Positions 24,020-32,330 of a stretch of DNA of 64,000 bases are shown in pieces. Numbering within the stretch: the first letter of the stretch is position 1; each line of letters starts with the position of its first letter. The stretch is from Bacteroidia bacterium (lineage in GTDB: Bacteria; Bacteroidota; Bacteroidia; Flavobacteriales_D; Parvicellaceae): contig JAUHZI010000001.1 in the NCBI GenBank assembly GCA_030426105.1, positions 1-64,000 of the forward strand, in the 5' to 3' direction. The translations under genes and the position numbers were made by a program. The notes under the pieces are model-generated. The model was not told the DNA's origin, ran no database searches, and was given only the letters and a program-made list of their open reading frames with translations.

Positions 24020-25027
24020 ATGCTTAAAATTGACATGCACACGCACATAATGCCTAAAAACCTTCCACGTTGGGCTGATAAATTCGGTTATGATGGCTTT
24101 ATTCATTTAGACCACCACAGAGAAGGATATGCCAATATGATGCAAGGCGAAAAGTTCTTTAGAGAAATTAATGAGAATTGTTGGGATGGAGCAGTCAGAA
24201 TTAAAGAGTACCAGCAACACGAAACACAGGTTCAAGTCGTTTGTACTATTCCTGTTTTATTTGCTTATTTTGCTAAACCTAAAGATGGACTAGAAGTCGC
24301 TCAATTCTTAAACGATGACATTGCTAACTTAGTTGCGAAATACCCTAAAAACTATGTTGGTTTAGGGACTATTCCGATGCAAGATCCAGAGCTAGCTGTA
24401 CAAGAACTTCATCGAATAAAAGAAATTGGTTTAGTAGGAATACAAATCGGTTCTAATGTTGATAATAAAAACCTTAATGAACCCGAATTTTACCCAATTT
24501 GGGAAGCTTGTGAAAAGTTAGGACTGGCCATATTTGTTCATCCATGGAACATGATGGGTAAAAAACACATGGAAAAATATTGGTTGCCATGGTTAGTAGG
24601 AATGCCAGCTGAAACTGCTCGAGCTATTTCATCAATGATTTTTGGAGGAATATTCGAAAAGTTCCCTAAACTAAGAGTCAACTTTGGACATGCTGGGGGT
24701 TCTTTCCTTGCTACTATAGGGAGAATAGAGCATGGCTTTAATTGCCGCCCTGATTTAGTGGCTGTAGATAACCCTATTAATCCAAAAGATTACTTGGGGA
24801 AGTTTTGGGTGGACTGTATTACTCATGACCCTAGAATGTTAAAATATGTATTAGAGGTTCAAGGTTCTAATCGCGTTACTTTAGGGAGTGATTATCCATT
24901 TCCATTAGGAGATTTAGAAATTGGGAAGTTTGTTACTGAAGCTGGTTTAGAAAAACCAGTAGTTGATGACATTTTTTGTAATAGCACACTAGAGTGGTTA
25001 AACCTTGACAAAAAGCTATTCCTGTAA
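24020..25027 (+). CDS. 2-Amino-3-carboxymuconate-6-semialdehyde decarboxylase (ACMSD) of the amidohydrolase superfamily
   Basis: 335 aa. MLKIDMHTHIMPK gives the metal-binding HxH (H7, H9). Whole blocks read like animal and Pseudomonas ACMSD: RENCWD-like REINENCWDGAVRIKE, LGTIPMQDPELAVQEL, FVHPWNMMGKKHMEKYWLPWLVGMPAET, FGGIFEKFPKLRVNFGHAGG and TLGSDYPFPLG. The enzyme decarboxylates ACMS in tryptophan (kynurenine) breakdown and diverts it from NAD synthesis. No other kynurenine-pathway gene is in this window, so they must be elsewhere if the pathway exists. Identity at family level is strong; a related decarboxylase substrate cannot be fully excluded. Confidence 0.9.
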   Translation: MLKIDMHTHIMPKNLPRWADKFGYDGFIHLDHHREGYANMMQGEKFFREINENCWDGAVRIKEYQQHETQVQVVCTIPVLFAYFAKPKDGLEVAQFLNDDIANLVAKYPKNYVGLGTIPMQDPELAVQELHRIKEIGLVGIQIGSNVDNKNLNEPEFYPIWEACEKLGLAIFVHPWNMMGKKHMEKYWLPWLVGMPAETARAISSMIFGGIFEKFPKLRVNFGHAGGSFLATIGRIEHGFNCRPDLVAVDNPINPKDYLGKFWVDCITHDPRMLKYVLEVQGSNRVTLGSDYPFPLGDLEIGKFVTEAGLEKPVVDDIFCNSTLEWLNLDKKLFL

Positions 25028-25038
25028 CGAATATTTTT

Positions 25039-26256
25039 GTGTTTTTATTCATCTTTTTTATCGTTGGAGGACTTATAGAGTTATATGTCTTTCAAGCGAT
25101 AAAACAATTAACAGGAAATAAAACATTACAAAGAATTTGGTTAGCTATTCCTATTTTAATATTCATTAATCTAGCTTATGGATTTATTACCACTCCTAGA
25201 ACAGAAGGACAAACTGTGCAACTACAATGGGCTTTGGGACTTGTCTTAATCAATGTAGTCCCAAAGCTATTTATCCTCATACTTTTATTGATTGAAGACC
25301 TCAGTAGAGGTACTCATCACGTAGTGAAACTTTTTAGAAGAACACCTTCTGCACCAATAAAAGGAAGAAGAAAGTTTATTTCACAATTAGCTTTGGGAAT
25401 AGCCGCTATACCGTTTTCTAGTTTTCTATATGGTATTATTAAAGGAAGGTATAATTTTAAAGTCATTAAATATCAGTTGTCTTTCGATGATTTACCTGAT
25501 GCTTTTGATGGTTTTACCATTACACAAATTTCTGACATTCACTCAGGAAGTTTTACAAATAAAGAAAAAATTCAATACGGTGTTGATTTAATTAATGAGC
25601 AAAAATCTGACTTATTGCTATTTACTGGAGACATTGTAAACAATAAAGCAACAGAAATGGATCAATGGATTTCTGTCTTTAAAAAACTACAAGCTCCTTA
25701 TGGCAAATATTCTGTATTAGGAAATCATGATTATGGTGAATATAACGAGTGGAAAACACCTGAAGATAAAGCTGCCAACTTTCAAGCCATAAAAGACATT
25801 CACCCTAAAATTGGTTTTGATCTCTTATTGAATGAAAGCAGAACTATTGAAAAAGATGGGCAAAGAATTGCTTTAATTGGTGTCGAAAACTGGGGAAAAC
25901 AATTTAAAAAAGCTGGCGATTTAAAATTAGCTAGTCGAAACATTGCACAAGATGATTTTAAAATTTTAATGAGTCATGATCCCAGTCATTGGGAGCTAGA
26001 AGTTAAAGAAGATAACTTTAATTACCAATTGACATTAAGTGGTCATACACATGGGTTGCAGTTTGGGATAGAAATACCAGGCCTCATTAAATGGAGTCCT
26101 TCAAAATATGTATACAAACAATGGGCTGGACTTTATAAAGAGTTCGGAAGATATATTAATGTCAATAGAGGGTTTGGGTATCATGCGTTCCCTGGTCGTG
26201 TTGGGATATGGCCAGAGGTTACCGTAATTGAGTTGAAGAAGTCAAATACTCCATAG
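25039..26256 (+). CDS. Membrane-anchored metallophosphoesterase (YaeI-like)
   Basis: 405 aa. Three or four N-terminal transmembrane segments are followed by GRRKFISQLALGIAAIPFSS, a twin-arginine-like hydrophobic stretch. The calcineurin-type phosphoesterase domain starts near residue 155: TQISDIHSGSF (D-x-H), LLFTGDIVNN (G-D), VLGNHDYGEYN (G-N-H-D/E), and LSGHTHGLQFG (G-H-x-H). The start is GTG, 11 bases after the ACMSD stop, so it is probably co-transcribed. Related YaeI proteins act on lipid A precursor or UDP-sugar lipids, but the substrate here is not determined. Confidence 0.9.
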   Translation: MFLFIFFIVGGLIELYVFQAIKQLTGNKTLQRIWLAIPILIFINLAYGFITTPRTEGQTVQLQWALGLVLINVVPKLFILILLLIEDLSRGTHHVVKLFRRTPSAPIKGRRKFISQLALGIAAIPFSSFLYGIIKGRYNFKVIKYQLSFDDLPDAFDGFTITQISDIHSGSFTNKEKIQYGVDLINEQKSDLLLFTGDIVNNKATEMDQWISVFKKLQAPYGKYSVLGNHDYGEYNEWKTPEDKAANFQAIKDIHPKIGFDLLLNESRTIEKDGQRIALIGVENWGKQFKKAGDLKLASRNIAQDDFKILMSHDPSHWELEVKEDNFNYQLTLSGHTHGLQFGIEIPGLIKWSPSKYVYKQWAGLYKEFGRYINVNRGFGYHAFPGRVGIWPEVTVIELKKSNTP

Positions 26257-26274
26257 TATTCCAACAGAAAATAG

Positions 26275-26282
26275 TATCTTCG
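26275..26282 (+). promoter_or_regulatory. Putative -7 box TATCTTCG of the M1 peptidase gene
   Basis: Variant of TAnnTTTG, 33 bases before the ATG. The string TATCTTCGTGG is identical to that before the M3 peptidase gene at 3071. Confidence 0.4.
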
Positions 26283-26315
26283 TGGCCTAGTTCTGCTATT
26301 AAAACAATTTTTAAC

Positions 26316-28187
26316 ATGAAACAATTCCTTATTCTACTTTCAATTACAGCATTAATTCAAACTTCTTGCTCTGCACAAAGAGGTTACTGGCAACAACATG
26401 CCAAGTACAAAATGGATATTGATATGGATGCTAAAAAGCATCAGTTTAAAGGAAAACAAGAATTGGTTTACACAAACAATTCTCCCGATACATTAAACAA
26501 TGTTTTTTATCACTTATATTATAACGCTTTCCAACCAGGGTCGATGATGGACGTCCGCTCAAGAACAATTATTGATCCAGATCCAAGAGTTGGAGATCGT
26601 ATTGTTCATCTAAATCCTGATGAAATAGGATACCACAAAATTAATAGTCTCACTCAAAATGGAAAACCCGTTAACTATGAAGTGGTAGGAACAATATTGG
26701 AAGTCAAACTAGCAGAGCCTATTTTGCCTGGTAAAAAAGCAACTTTCAGTATGAATTTTGATAGTCAAGTTCCTGTTCAAATCAGAAGAACAGGAAGAGA
26801 TAATCAAGAGGGCGTCGATTATTCAATGACACAATGGTATCCAAAAATGTGTGAATATGACAAAGATGGGTGGCATGCAAACCCATACATTGGAAGAGAG
26901 TTTCACGGTATTTGGGGTGATTTTGATGTAAAAATAACAATAGACAAATCCTATATGTTAGGAGGAACAGGATATGTTCAAAACCCACAAGAAGTAGGAA
27001 AAGGGTATGAGGACAAAAACAAAAAGCTAAAGTCACAAAAAGGAGCCTCAGATAAATTAACATGGCATTTCTTTGCACCTCAAGTTCATGATTTTGCTTG
27101 GGCTGCTGATCCAGAATTCACCCATGACACCACAGTTCTTGATAATGGAACAATCTTACATTTTATTTATATGAAAGATACCTTAGAAGAGCGTTGGACA
27201 AAATTAAAACCTGAAGCAAAGAAAAGCTTCGAGTTTGTTAACAAAAACTTTGGTGAATATCCCTATAAACAATACTCTGTAATTCAAGGGGGAGATGGAG
27301 GAATGGAGTACCCAATGTGTACACTAATTACTGCTCACAGTAGCTTTAAGGGACTTGTAAGCGTTACAGTGCATGAATCAATTCATAGCTGGTTTCAAGG
27401 ATTAATGGCTACTAACGAAAGTAAATATGCTTGGATGGATGAAGGGTTTACAACTTTCGCACAATACAAAACAATGGACTACCTTAACGGTGGTGGAGCA
27501 ATTAACCCAATAGCAAGACAATATGGAGGATATAAACGTGTAGTTGATGCAGACAGACAGGAACCTTTAACAACACATGCTGATTTTTATAAAAGCAATG
27601 CTGTTTATGGTAACAATGCTTATTCAAAAGGGGCTATTTTATTAATGCAACTAAGCTATATCGTTGGAGATGCAGCCGTTATGAGAGGGATGAAGCGTTA
27701 TTTCAACGAATGGCACTTTAAGCACCCTACTCCTCAGGATTTTAAACGTATTATGGAAAAAGAAACCAATATTGAACTAGATTGGTACTTTGAACAGTTT
27801 GTTGGTACCACTAATACTATAGATTATAGTATTGAATCGGTTTCAGAAAAAGATGGTAAAACCAACATTATTCTAGCCAGAAAAGGAGATATGCCTATGC
27901 CTATTGACTTAGTTGTTAAATTAAAAGATGGTTCTTTGAAATGGTATTATATCCCTATGCGAATTATGAGAAATAATAAAGCTGATGACATTTACGAAAT
28001 TCCTAGAGTAAATAAAGCAGCTTGGCCTTGGGTATATCCTGAATATGAACTAATTCTTGATGAAGCTATCGAAAATATCCAAGCTATTGAGATTGATCCT
28101 TCTACTAGAATGGCTGATATCAACCGTGAAAACAACTACTACCCTAAGGAACAAAAGAACAACACTATTAAATTTGAAGGAAAATGA
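26316..28187 (+). CDS. Exported M1-family metallopeptidase
   Basis: 623 aa with an N-terminal signal region (LILLSITALIQTSCSAQ; the cysteine could be a lipidation site). The catalytic domain has GGMEYPMCTLI (the exopeptidase G-x-M-E-x motif), zinc motif HESIH at 353-357 and the third ligand E376 in WMDEGF, exactly 18 residues after the motif as in the M1 family. The N-terminal third matches the aminopeptidase N beta-sandwich. It likely trims peptides in the periplasm or at the outer membrane. It overlaps the following lipoprotein gene by 4 bases (ATGA), indicating an operon. Confidence 0.92.
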   Translation: MKQFLILLSITALIQTSCSAQRGYWQQHAKYKMDIDMDAKKHQFKGKQELVYTNNSPDTLNNVFYHLYYNAFQPGSMMDVRSRTIIDPDPRVGDRIVHLNPDEIGYHKINSLTQNGKPVNYEVVGTILEVKLAEPILPGKKATFSMNFDSQVPVQIRRTGRDNQEGVDYSMTQWYPKMCEYDKDGWHANPYIGREFHGIWGDFDVKITIDKSYMLGGTGYVQNPQEVGKGYEDKNKKLKSQKGASDKLTWHFFAPQVHDFAWAADPEFTHDTTVLDNGTILHFIYMKDTLEERWTKLKPEAKKSFEFVNKNFGEYPYKQYSVIQGGDGGMEYPMCTLITAHSSFKGLVSVTVHESIHSWFQGLMATNESKYAWMDEGFTTFAQYKTMDYLNGGGAINPIARQYGGYKRVVDADRQEPLTTHADFYKSNAVYGNNAYSKGAILLMQLSYIVGDAAVMRGMKRYFNEWHFKHPTPQDFKRIMEKETNIELDWYFEQFVGTTNTIDYSIESVSEKDGKTNIILARKGDMPMPIDLVVKLKDGSLKWYYIPMRIMRNNKADDIYEIPRVNKAAWPWVYPEYELILDEAIENIQAIEIDPSTRMADINRENNYYPKEQKNNTIKFEGK

Positions 28188-28780
28188 TAAAAAACCTTAT
28201 TTTACTACTCTTCACTTTATCGACTTTTTTGGTTAGCTGCAAAACCGAAACAGTCGAAACTGCTCGAAACCTATCATTAGATCAGGATTTTGAATGGGCC
28301 AAGGTTTATCAGCAATATAAGATAAAGCTTCCTAACTATATGAAATCTACAACAATCTTGAATGATGAGGCTTCATTGCAATACATGCACATGTATAAAG
28401 AGGAATACATTATTATAATTGATGAATCGAAACAAGAATTTATTGACACGTTTAGAGCCCTAAATGCCTACAACGAAAATAAAAATACATTAGAGAATTT
28501 TCATCTTGTACAAACAGAGCATTTAACAAGTGCTATGCAGCTACGTCAGACATCTAAACCTCAATTTGTACAATTAAGAAATTCAACTGCATATTTTGCC
28601 GAATTTGATGCCAAAATAGAAGATTCTCCTGAAACGGCTAGCTACTTTATTTACCATGCTGCAAGTGAAGAAAAACTCTATACTATTATGCTTTGGACTT
28701 TAAAAAAGAATCGTGAGATTTACAGAGAAAAAGTCAAAAAGATGCTTTCTACATTTGTCAGTTTGGAAACAATAGGTTAA
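28184..28780 (+). CDS. Lipoprotein of unknown function, coupled to the M1 peptidase
   Basis: 198 aa. MIKNLILLLFTLSTFLVSC is a lipoprotein signal with C19 as the acylation site. The rest is a compact alpha/beta-looking domain (YKIKLPNYMKSTTILNDEASLQYMHMYKEEYIIIIDESKQEFID) that I do not recognise. Its start codon overlaps the M1 peptidase stop codon (ATGA), so the pair is co-translated and may work together, for example as an inhibitor, chaperone or substrate-binding partner; that is inference. Confidence 0.75.
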   Translation: MIKNLILLLFTLSTFLVSCKTETVETARNLSLDQDFEWAKVYQQYKIKLPNYMKSTTILNDEASLQYMHMYKEEYIIIIDESKQEFIDTFRALNAYNENKNTLENFHLVQTEHLTSAMQLRQTSKPQFVQLRNSTAYFAEFDAKIEDSPETASYFIYHAASEEKLYTIMLWTLKKNREIYREKVKKMLSTFVSLETIG

Positions 28781-28900
28781 AAGTTAAAAGATTGTTAAGC
28801 CTTATTTTTTCTCTATTTTGGAATAAAACTTGTAAAAATAACTGTAATTGAATTATTTAGAACATTCAATAATAAATATTAAGATAGTTTTTTTATATTA

Positions 28901-28914
28901 GACAAAATTTTGTC
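28901..28914. promoter_or_regulatory. 14-base perfect palindrome GACAAAATTTTGTC in a promoter region
   Basis: The palindrome lies 17 bases before the DUF4412 gene start. Its right half contains AATTTTG, close to a -7 element, so a protein bound here would cover the promoter. It is AT-rich, so chance cannot be excluded. Confidence 0.35.
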
Positions 28915-28931
28915 GCCACAAAACAAACATT

Positions 28932-29573
28932 ATGAAATTAAACATTAAGAAACTTGCTTTTTCTGTATTAACAGCAGGAGTTATATCATTTGGAGCTCAA
29001 GCTCAATTCGAAGGGATAATTGATTTTGAAAAAAATGTAGGAAGTGTTAGCGTAAACTACAGATATTTCGTTAAAGGAGATCACATTAGAATAGAAGAAG
29101 TTGCTGACGACGGAGCTGTTGAGGGGATACAATTAATTGATTTGAACGAAAAAACAATGTATGCCATTAGCCCTGAACAAAAGCTATATATGGAAGCTCC
29201 AAACAGAAGACCAGCTGGAGAGTTTGAAGTAGAAGTTGAAAGAACTGGAAAAACGAAAGAAATTTTAGGAAAAAAATGTAAAGAAATTGTTGTTACAAGC
29301 GCTGCAAAAGATAGAAAAATTATCTATTGGGTAACTAAAGGAGATTACGACTTTTTCATCCCTATGCTTGTTGCATTAAACAGAAAAGAAAACCAATCTT
29401 TATTTTTCCAAAAAATTGAAAACATTGAAGGTTTCTTCCCAATGTTAAGTCAAGAGTACATTCTCTCTACTAACCGTTTAGTTTCTGAATTAAAAACTAA
29501 AGAAGTTAAAGCAAAAGCAAATGATGCTAATATTTTTGAAATACCAAGCGATTACAAAAAATTTGAAAGATAA
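28932..29573 (+). CDS. DUF4412 family exported protein
   Basis: 213 aa with a clear signal peptide cleaved near AQAQF. The sequence FEGIIDFEKNVGSVSVNYRYFVKGDHIRIEEVADDG...GIQLIDLNEKTMYAISPEQKLYMEA is typical of DUF4412, a LolA/LolB-like half-barrel found in Bacteroidota periplasmic proteins. KIIYWVTKGDYDFFIPML follows. A lipid- or lipoprotein-binding role is suggested by the fold only. It is a single-gene unit ended by a strong hairpin, with a palindrome over its promoter. Confidence 0.85.
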   Translation: MKLNIKKLAFSVLTAGVISFGAQAQFEGIIDFEKNVGSVSVNYRYFVKGDHIRIEEVADDGAVEGIQLIDLNEKTMYAISPEQKLYMEAPNRRPAGEFEVEVERTGKTKEILGKKCKEIVVTSAAKDRKIIYWVTKGDYDFFIPMLVALNRKENQSLFFQKIENIEGFFPMLSQEYILSTNRLVSELKTKEVKAKANDANIFEIPSDYKKFER

Positions 29574-29596
29574 TTAACAATTTATATTGCATATCT

Positions 29597-29630
29597 AAAA
29601 GCCGAAGGAAACACCTTCGGCTTTTTTTTG
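29597..29630 (+). terminator. Intrinsic terminator after the DUF4412 gene
   Basis: GCCGAAGG-AAACA-CCTTCGGC forms an 8-pair GC-rich stem followed by a run of eight T. Confidence 0.93.
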
Positions 29631-29659
29631 CTTATTTTTATCTAGTTTAAATCTATCGA

Positions 29660-31996
29660 ATGCAAAAACTTATCACATTACTATCAACCTTATTACTTGC
29701 TCTTTGTTTATGGAGTCAAGAAGATAGTTGTGTTATTTGTCTTTCCCACCCTGGAGGGTTCTACCCTAAAAGTTTTGAATTGACAATATCCACTAAAGAT
29801 AGTATAAGTTATTATTATACGATGGATGGACGTACCCCTAACAGCTCTTCAAAAAAATATACGCAACCTTTATTCATTGATTCAACACGCGCACTTTCTA
29901 TTGTTGCCTACAAAAATGGTAAAAGAATAGCTCAGAAGGTAAGCACTTACTTTACCAACAGGACATTTAATATGGGAGTTGTTTCAATCACTGCCAATCC
30001 AGACGATTTTTTTAGCTATGACAGAGGAATTTATGTTAAAGGATGCTGTGCTAATGAAGACCCTCCATACAGTGGGGCTAACTTTTGGAAAGGATGGGAA
30101 CGAAAAGTCAATGTAGAGTTTTATGAAATGGATGGCACATTAGCCTTTAATCAAAAAGCTGGTGCTAAAATATTTGGGGGATTTAGTAAAAGTCTACCCA
30201 TGAAGTCTATTTCTATAACTTCTCGTAAAAAATATGATAAAAAATATATCAAATATCAATTGTTTAATGATAAAGACATCAACAAATTTAAATCTTTTGT
30301 TCTAAGAAACTCTGGCGGGGACTTTAACAAAACCCATTTTAGAGACGCGCTAATCACAAACCTCGTTGAACCTCTAGACATTGAAATCCAAGCCTATCGC
30401 CCTGTTGTCGTTTATATTAATGGGCAATATTGGGGGATTCACAATTTAAGAGAAAAAATCACAGAGCATTTCTTAAAGTTTAATGGAGGTGCTAACCCAG
30501 ACAGTGTTGATTTAATGAAACATCGCAATGATTTACAACACGGAAACAGGAAACAATACAAAGCCTTATTAAAATACCTTTCTAAAAACGATTTAAGTGA
30601 TACCTCGGTAGTCAGAACTTTGTCTCAATTTATGGACATTGATAATTTTATGGATTATAACATCACGCAAGTCTTTGCAGATAATCGAGATGCTGGAGGG
30701 AATATTCGTTATTGGAAACCTCAAAACAATACTTCAAAATGGCGTTGGATTTTATTTGATACAGATATGAGTTTCGGTATTAGCGACTGGAAAGGGTACA
30801 AGACTAATACTTTATCCAAAATGACTTCAAAAAATACAGAAGCTTGGCCAAATCCAGCTTGGAGTACTTTTATCATACGTAAGTTGTTGGAAAACGACAG
30901 CCTAAAAAACAATTATATTAATCGTTTTTCCGATCGATTAAATACGATTTTTAGCTCTGAAAATGTATTATTCAGAATAGACTCAATCAAAACATTACTC
31001 GATGATGAAATGCCTTATCATGTAGAAAGGTGGAGAAGTAACAATATGAAGAGATGGGAAAGAAATGTAAATATATTACGAGACTTTGCTACCTATAGGC
31101 CAACTTATATCCGTCAACACCTCATGGAAAAATTTGAGCTGACAGATACAATAGCGGTCACAATTGAGCACACTAATTCTCACATGGGAGAAGTCTACCT
31201 AAATTCTCTTGATATTGATCGCACTTTTACTGGTTATTATTTTAAAGAAATTCCTATTCGTTTAATTGCCAAGCCAGCTTTTGGTTATGAATTTGTAGAG
31301 TGGAAAGGGATTAATCAAACTGAAACTTCTTACGATTACCAACTATCTGAAACGATAACAATAAGCCCAACATTCAAGCAAAAAGAAGCTAGTATTTGGC
31401 GACAAAAAGTAGTTCTTAATGAATTATGCCTTAAATCAGATTCGAGTAACCCCACAAAAGATTGGGTTGAGCTCTACAATCATTCAGATACCATCATCAA
31501 TATCTCTAACTGGCAATTAATTATTGAGGATAGTCATTTAGACTTTGCTGACAATACTTTTTTACAACCAAAATCTTACCTCATTGTTGCTCGAAACCCT
31601 AGCAAAATTGACGCAAGTCTACCTCTTTACAAAGATTCCTTACCTAGAGGAATCCCTTCTAAAAAAGGTTTTATTGCACTCTTAGATCACAACCTAGCAG
31701 TTGTAGACTCTCTACAATATAACCTGAAAAGGAATTTTAAAAAGGATACTATACAAACGCCAATCATTTTAGAAAAAGTAAACCCAAATCAAATCAGTAA
31801 TATTGCAAATTGGAACATTAATACACTTCCTACTATTGGGAAAAGAAATAGAGCTTTCAAAACACACAAACCAAAGTCTTCTAGCCTTATTGATTTATAC
31901 TGGAAACAAATAATGGTCGGCGTTTTATCACTCATTGTAATATTAATCCTATTGTTTGTAATACTCAGAAGGAAGCATTTTAATAAAATTGGATGA
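29660..31996 (+). CDS. CotH-kinase family surface protein with chitobiase-like and lamin-tail domains and a C-terminal membrane anchor
   Basis: 778 aa. Signal peptide (LITLLSTLLLALCLWSQ). Residues about 25-100 resemble the chitobiase/hexosaminidase C-terminal domain (YYTMDGRTPNSSSKKYTQPL). Residues about 145-400 are a CotH kinase domain: GAKIFGGFSKSLPMKS, LRNSGGDFNKTHFRDAL, YRPVVVYINGQYWGIHNLREKI, MDYNITQVFADNRDAGGNIRYW and WILFDTDMSFG, which holds the DxD metal motif. Residues about 590-690 look like a lamin-tail domain (KVVLNELCLKSDSSNPTKDWVELYNHSD). A hydrophobic helix (MVGVLSLIVILILLFVIL) plus a basic tail ends the protein. CotH kinases phosphorylate spore-coat proteins in Bacillus; Bacteroidota targets are unknown. 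It overlaps the next gene by 4 bases. Confidence 0.85.
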   Translation: MQKLITLLSTLLLALCLWSQEDSCVICLSHPGGFYPKSFELTISTKDSISYYYTMDGRTPNSSSKKYTQPLFIDSTRALSIVAYKNGKRIAQKVSTYFTNRTFNMGVVSITANPDDFFSYDRGIYVKGCCANEDPPYSGANFWKGWERKVNVEFYEMDGTLAFNQKAGAKIFGGFSKSLPMKSISITSRKKYDKKYIKYQLFNDKDINKFKSFVLRNSGGDFNKTHFRDALITNLVEPLDIEIQAYRPVVVYINGQYWGIHNLREKITEHFLKFNGGANPDSVDLMKHRNDLQHGNRKQYKALLKYLSKNDLSDTSVVRTLSQFMDIDNFMDYNITQVFADNRDAGGNIRYWKPQNNTSKWRWILFDTDMSFGISDWKGYKTNTLSKMTSKNTEAWPNPAWSTFIIRKLLENDSLKNNYINRFSDRLNTIFSSENVLFRIDSIKTLLDDEMPYHVERWRSNNMKRWERNVNILRDFATYRPTYIRQHLMEKFELTDTIAVTIEHTNSHMGEVYLNSLDIDRTFTGYYFKEIPIRLIAKPAFGYEFVEWKGINQTETSYDYQLSETITISPTFKQKEASIWRQKVVLNELCLKSDSSNPTKDWVELYNHSDTIINISNWQLIIEDSHLDFADNTFLQPKSYLIVARNPSKIDASLPLYKDSLPRGIPSKKGFIALLDHNLAVVDSLQYNLKRNFKKDTIQTPIILEKVNPNQISNIANWNINTLPTIGKRNRAFKTHKPKSSSLIDLYWKQIMVGVLSLIVILILLFVILRRKHFNKIG

Positions 31997-32319
31997 TTAC
32001 AATTGCAGGATATAGAGGAGTTCAGTTCTCCGAAGATTGGGTTTTTAAAGTAATTCAACAACTCAACAAAGATTTAAAATTAACAGGTTTCGAACAGCAA
32101 TTTGATTGCAATAACTCAGCTGAAGAATTCATTAATGACTGCATTCTCTATTTTGAATCCTTGTTAATAAAGAATGATGCACAGCTTTTTAATTTACTAT
32201 ACAGAATAGATGTCCCACAAGAAAAAATATACAATACCCAGGGAGTTCCTCATATCAATATTACCAAGGAAATTCTGAATCGAGAGTTTCAAAAAGTTGT
32301 ATTAAAAAGTCAATTTTAA
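31993..32319 (+). CDS. Small cytoplasmic protein of unknown function
   Basis: 108 aa, start overlapping the CotH-protein stop codon (ATGA), so translation is coupled. There is no signal peptide. The sequence (GVQFSEDWVFKVIQQLNKDLKLTGFEQQFDCNNSAEEFINDCILYFESLLIKNDAQLFNLLYRIDV) looks all-helical with a short C-terminal strand. No family is recognised. It is 11 bases before the TPR histidine kinase gene and could belong to either neighbour functionally. Confidence 0.7.
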   Translation: MITIAGYRGVQFSEDWVFKVIQQLNKDLKLTGFEQQFDCNNSAEEFINDCILYFESLLIKNDAQLFNLLYRIDVPQEKIYNTQGVPHINITKEILNREFQKVVLKSQF

Positions 32320-32330
32320 CCCATCTATTT

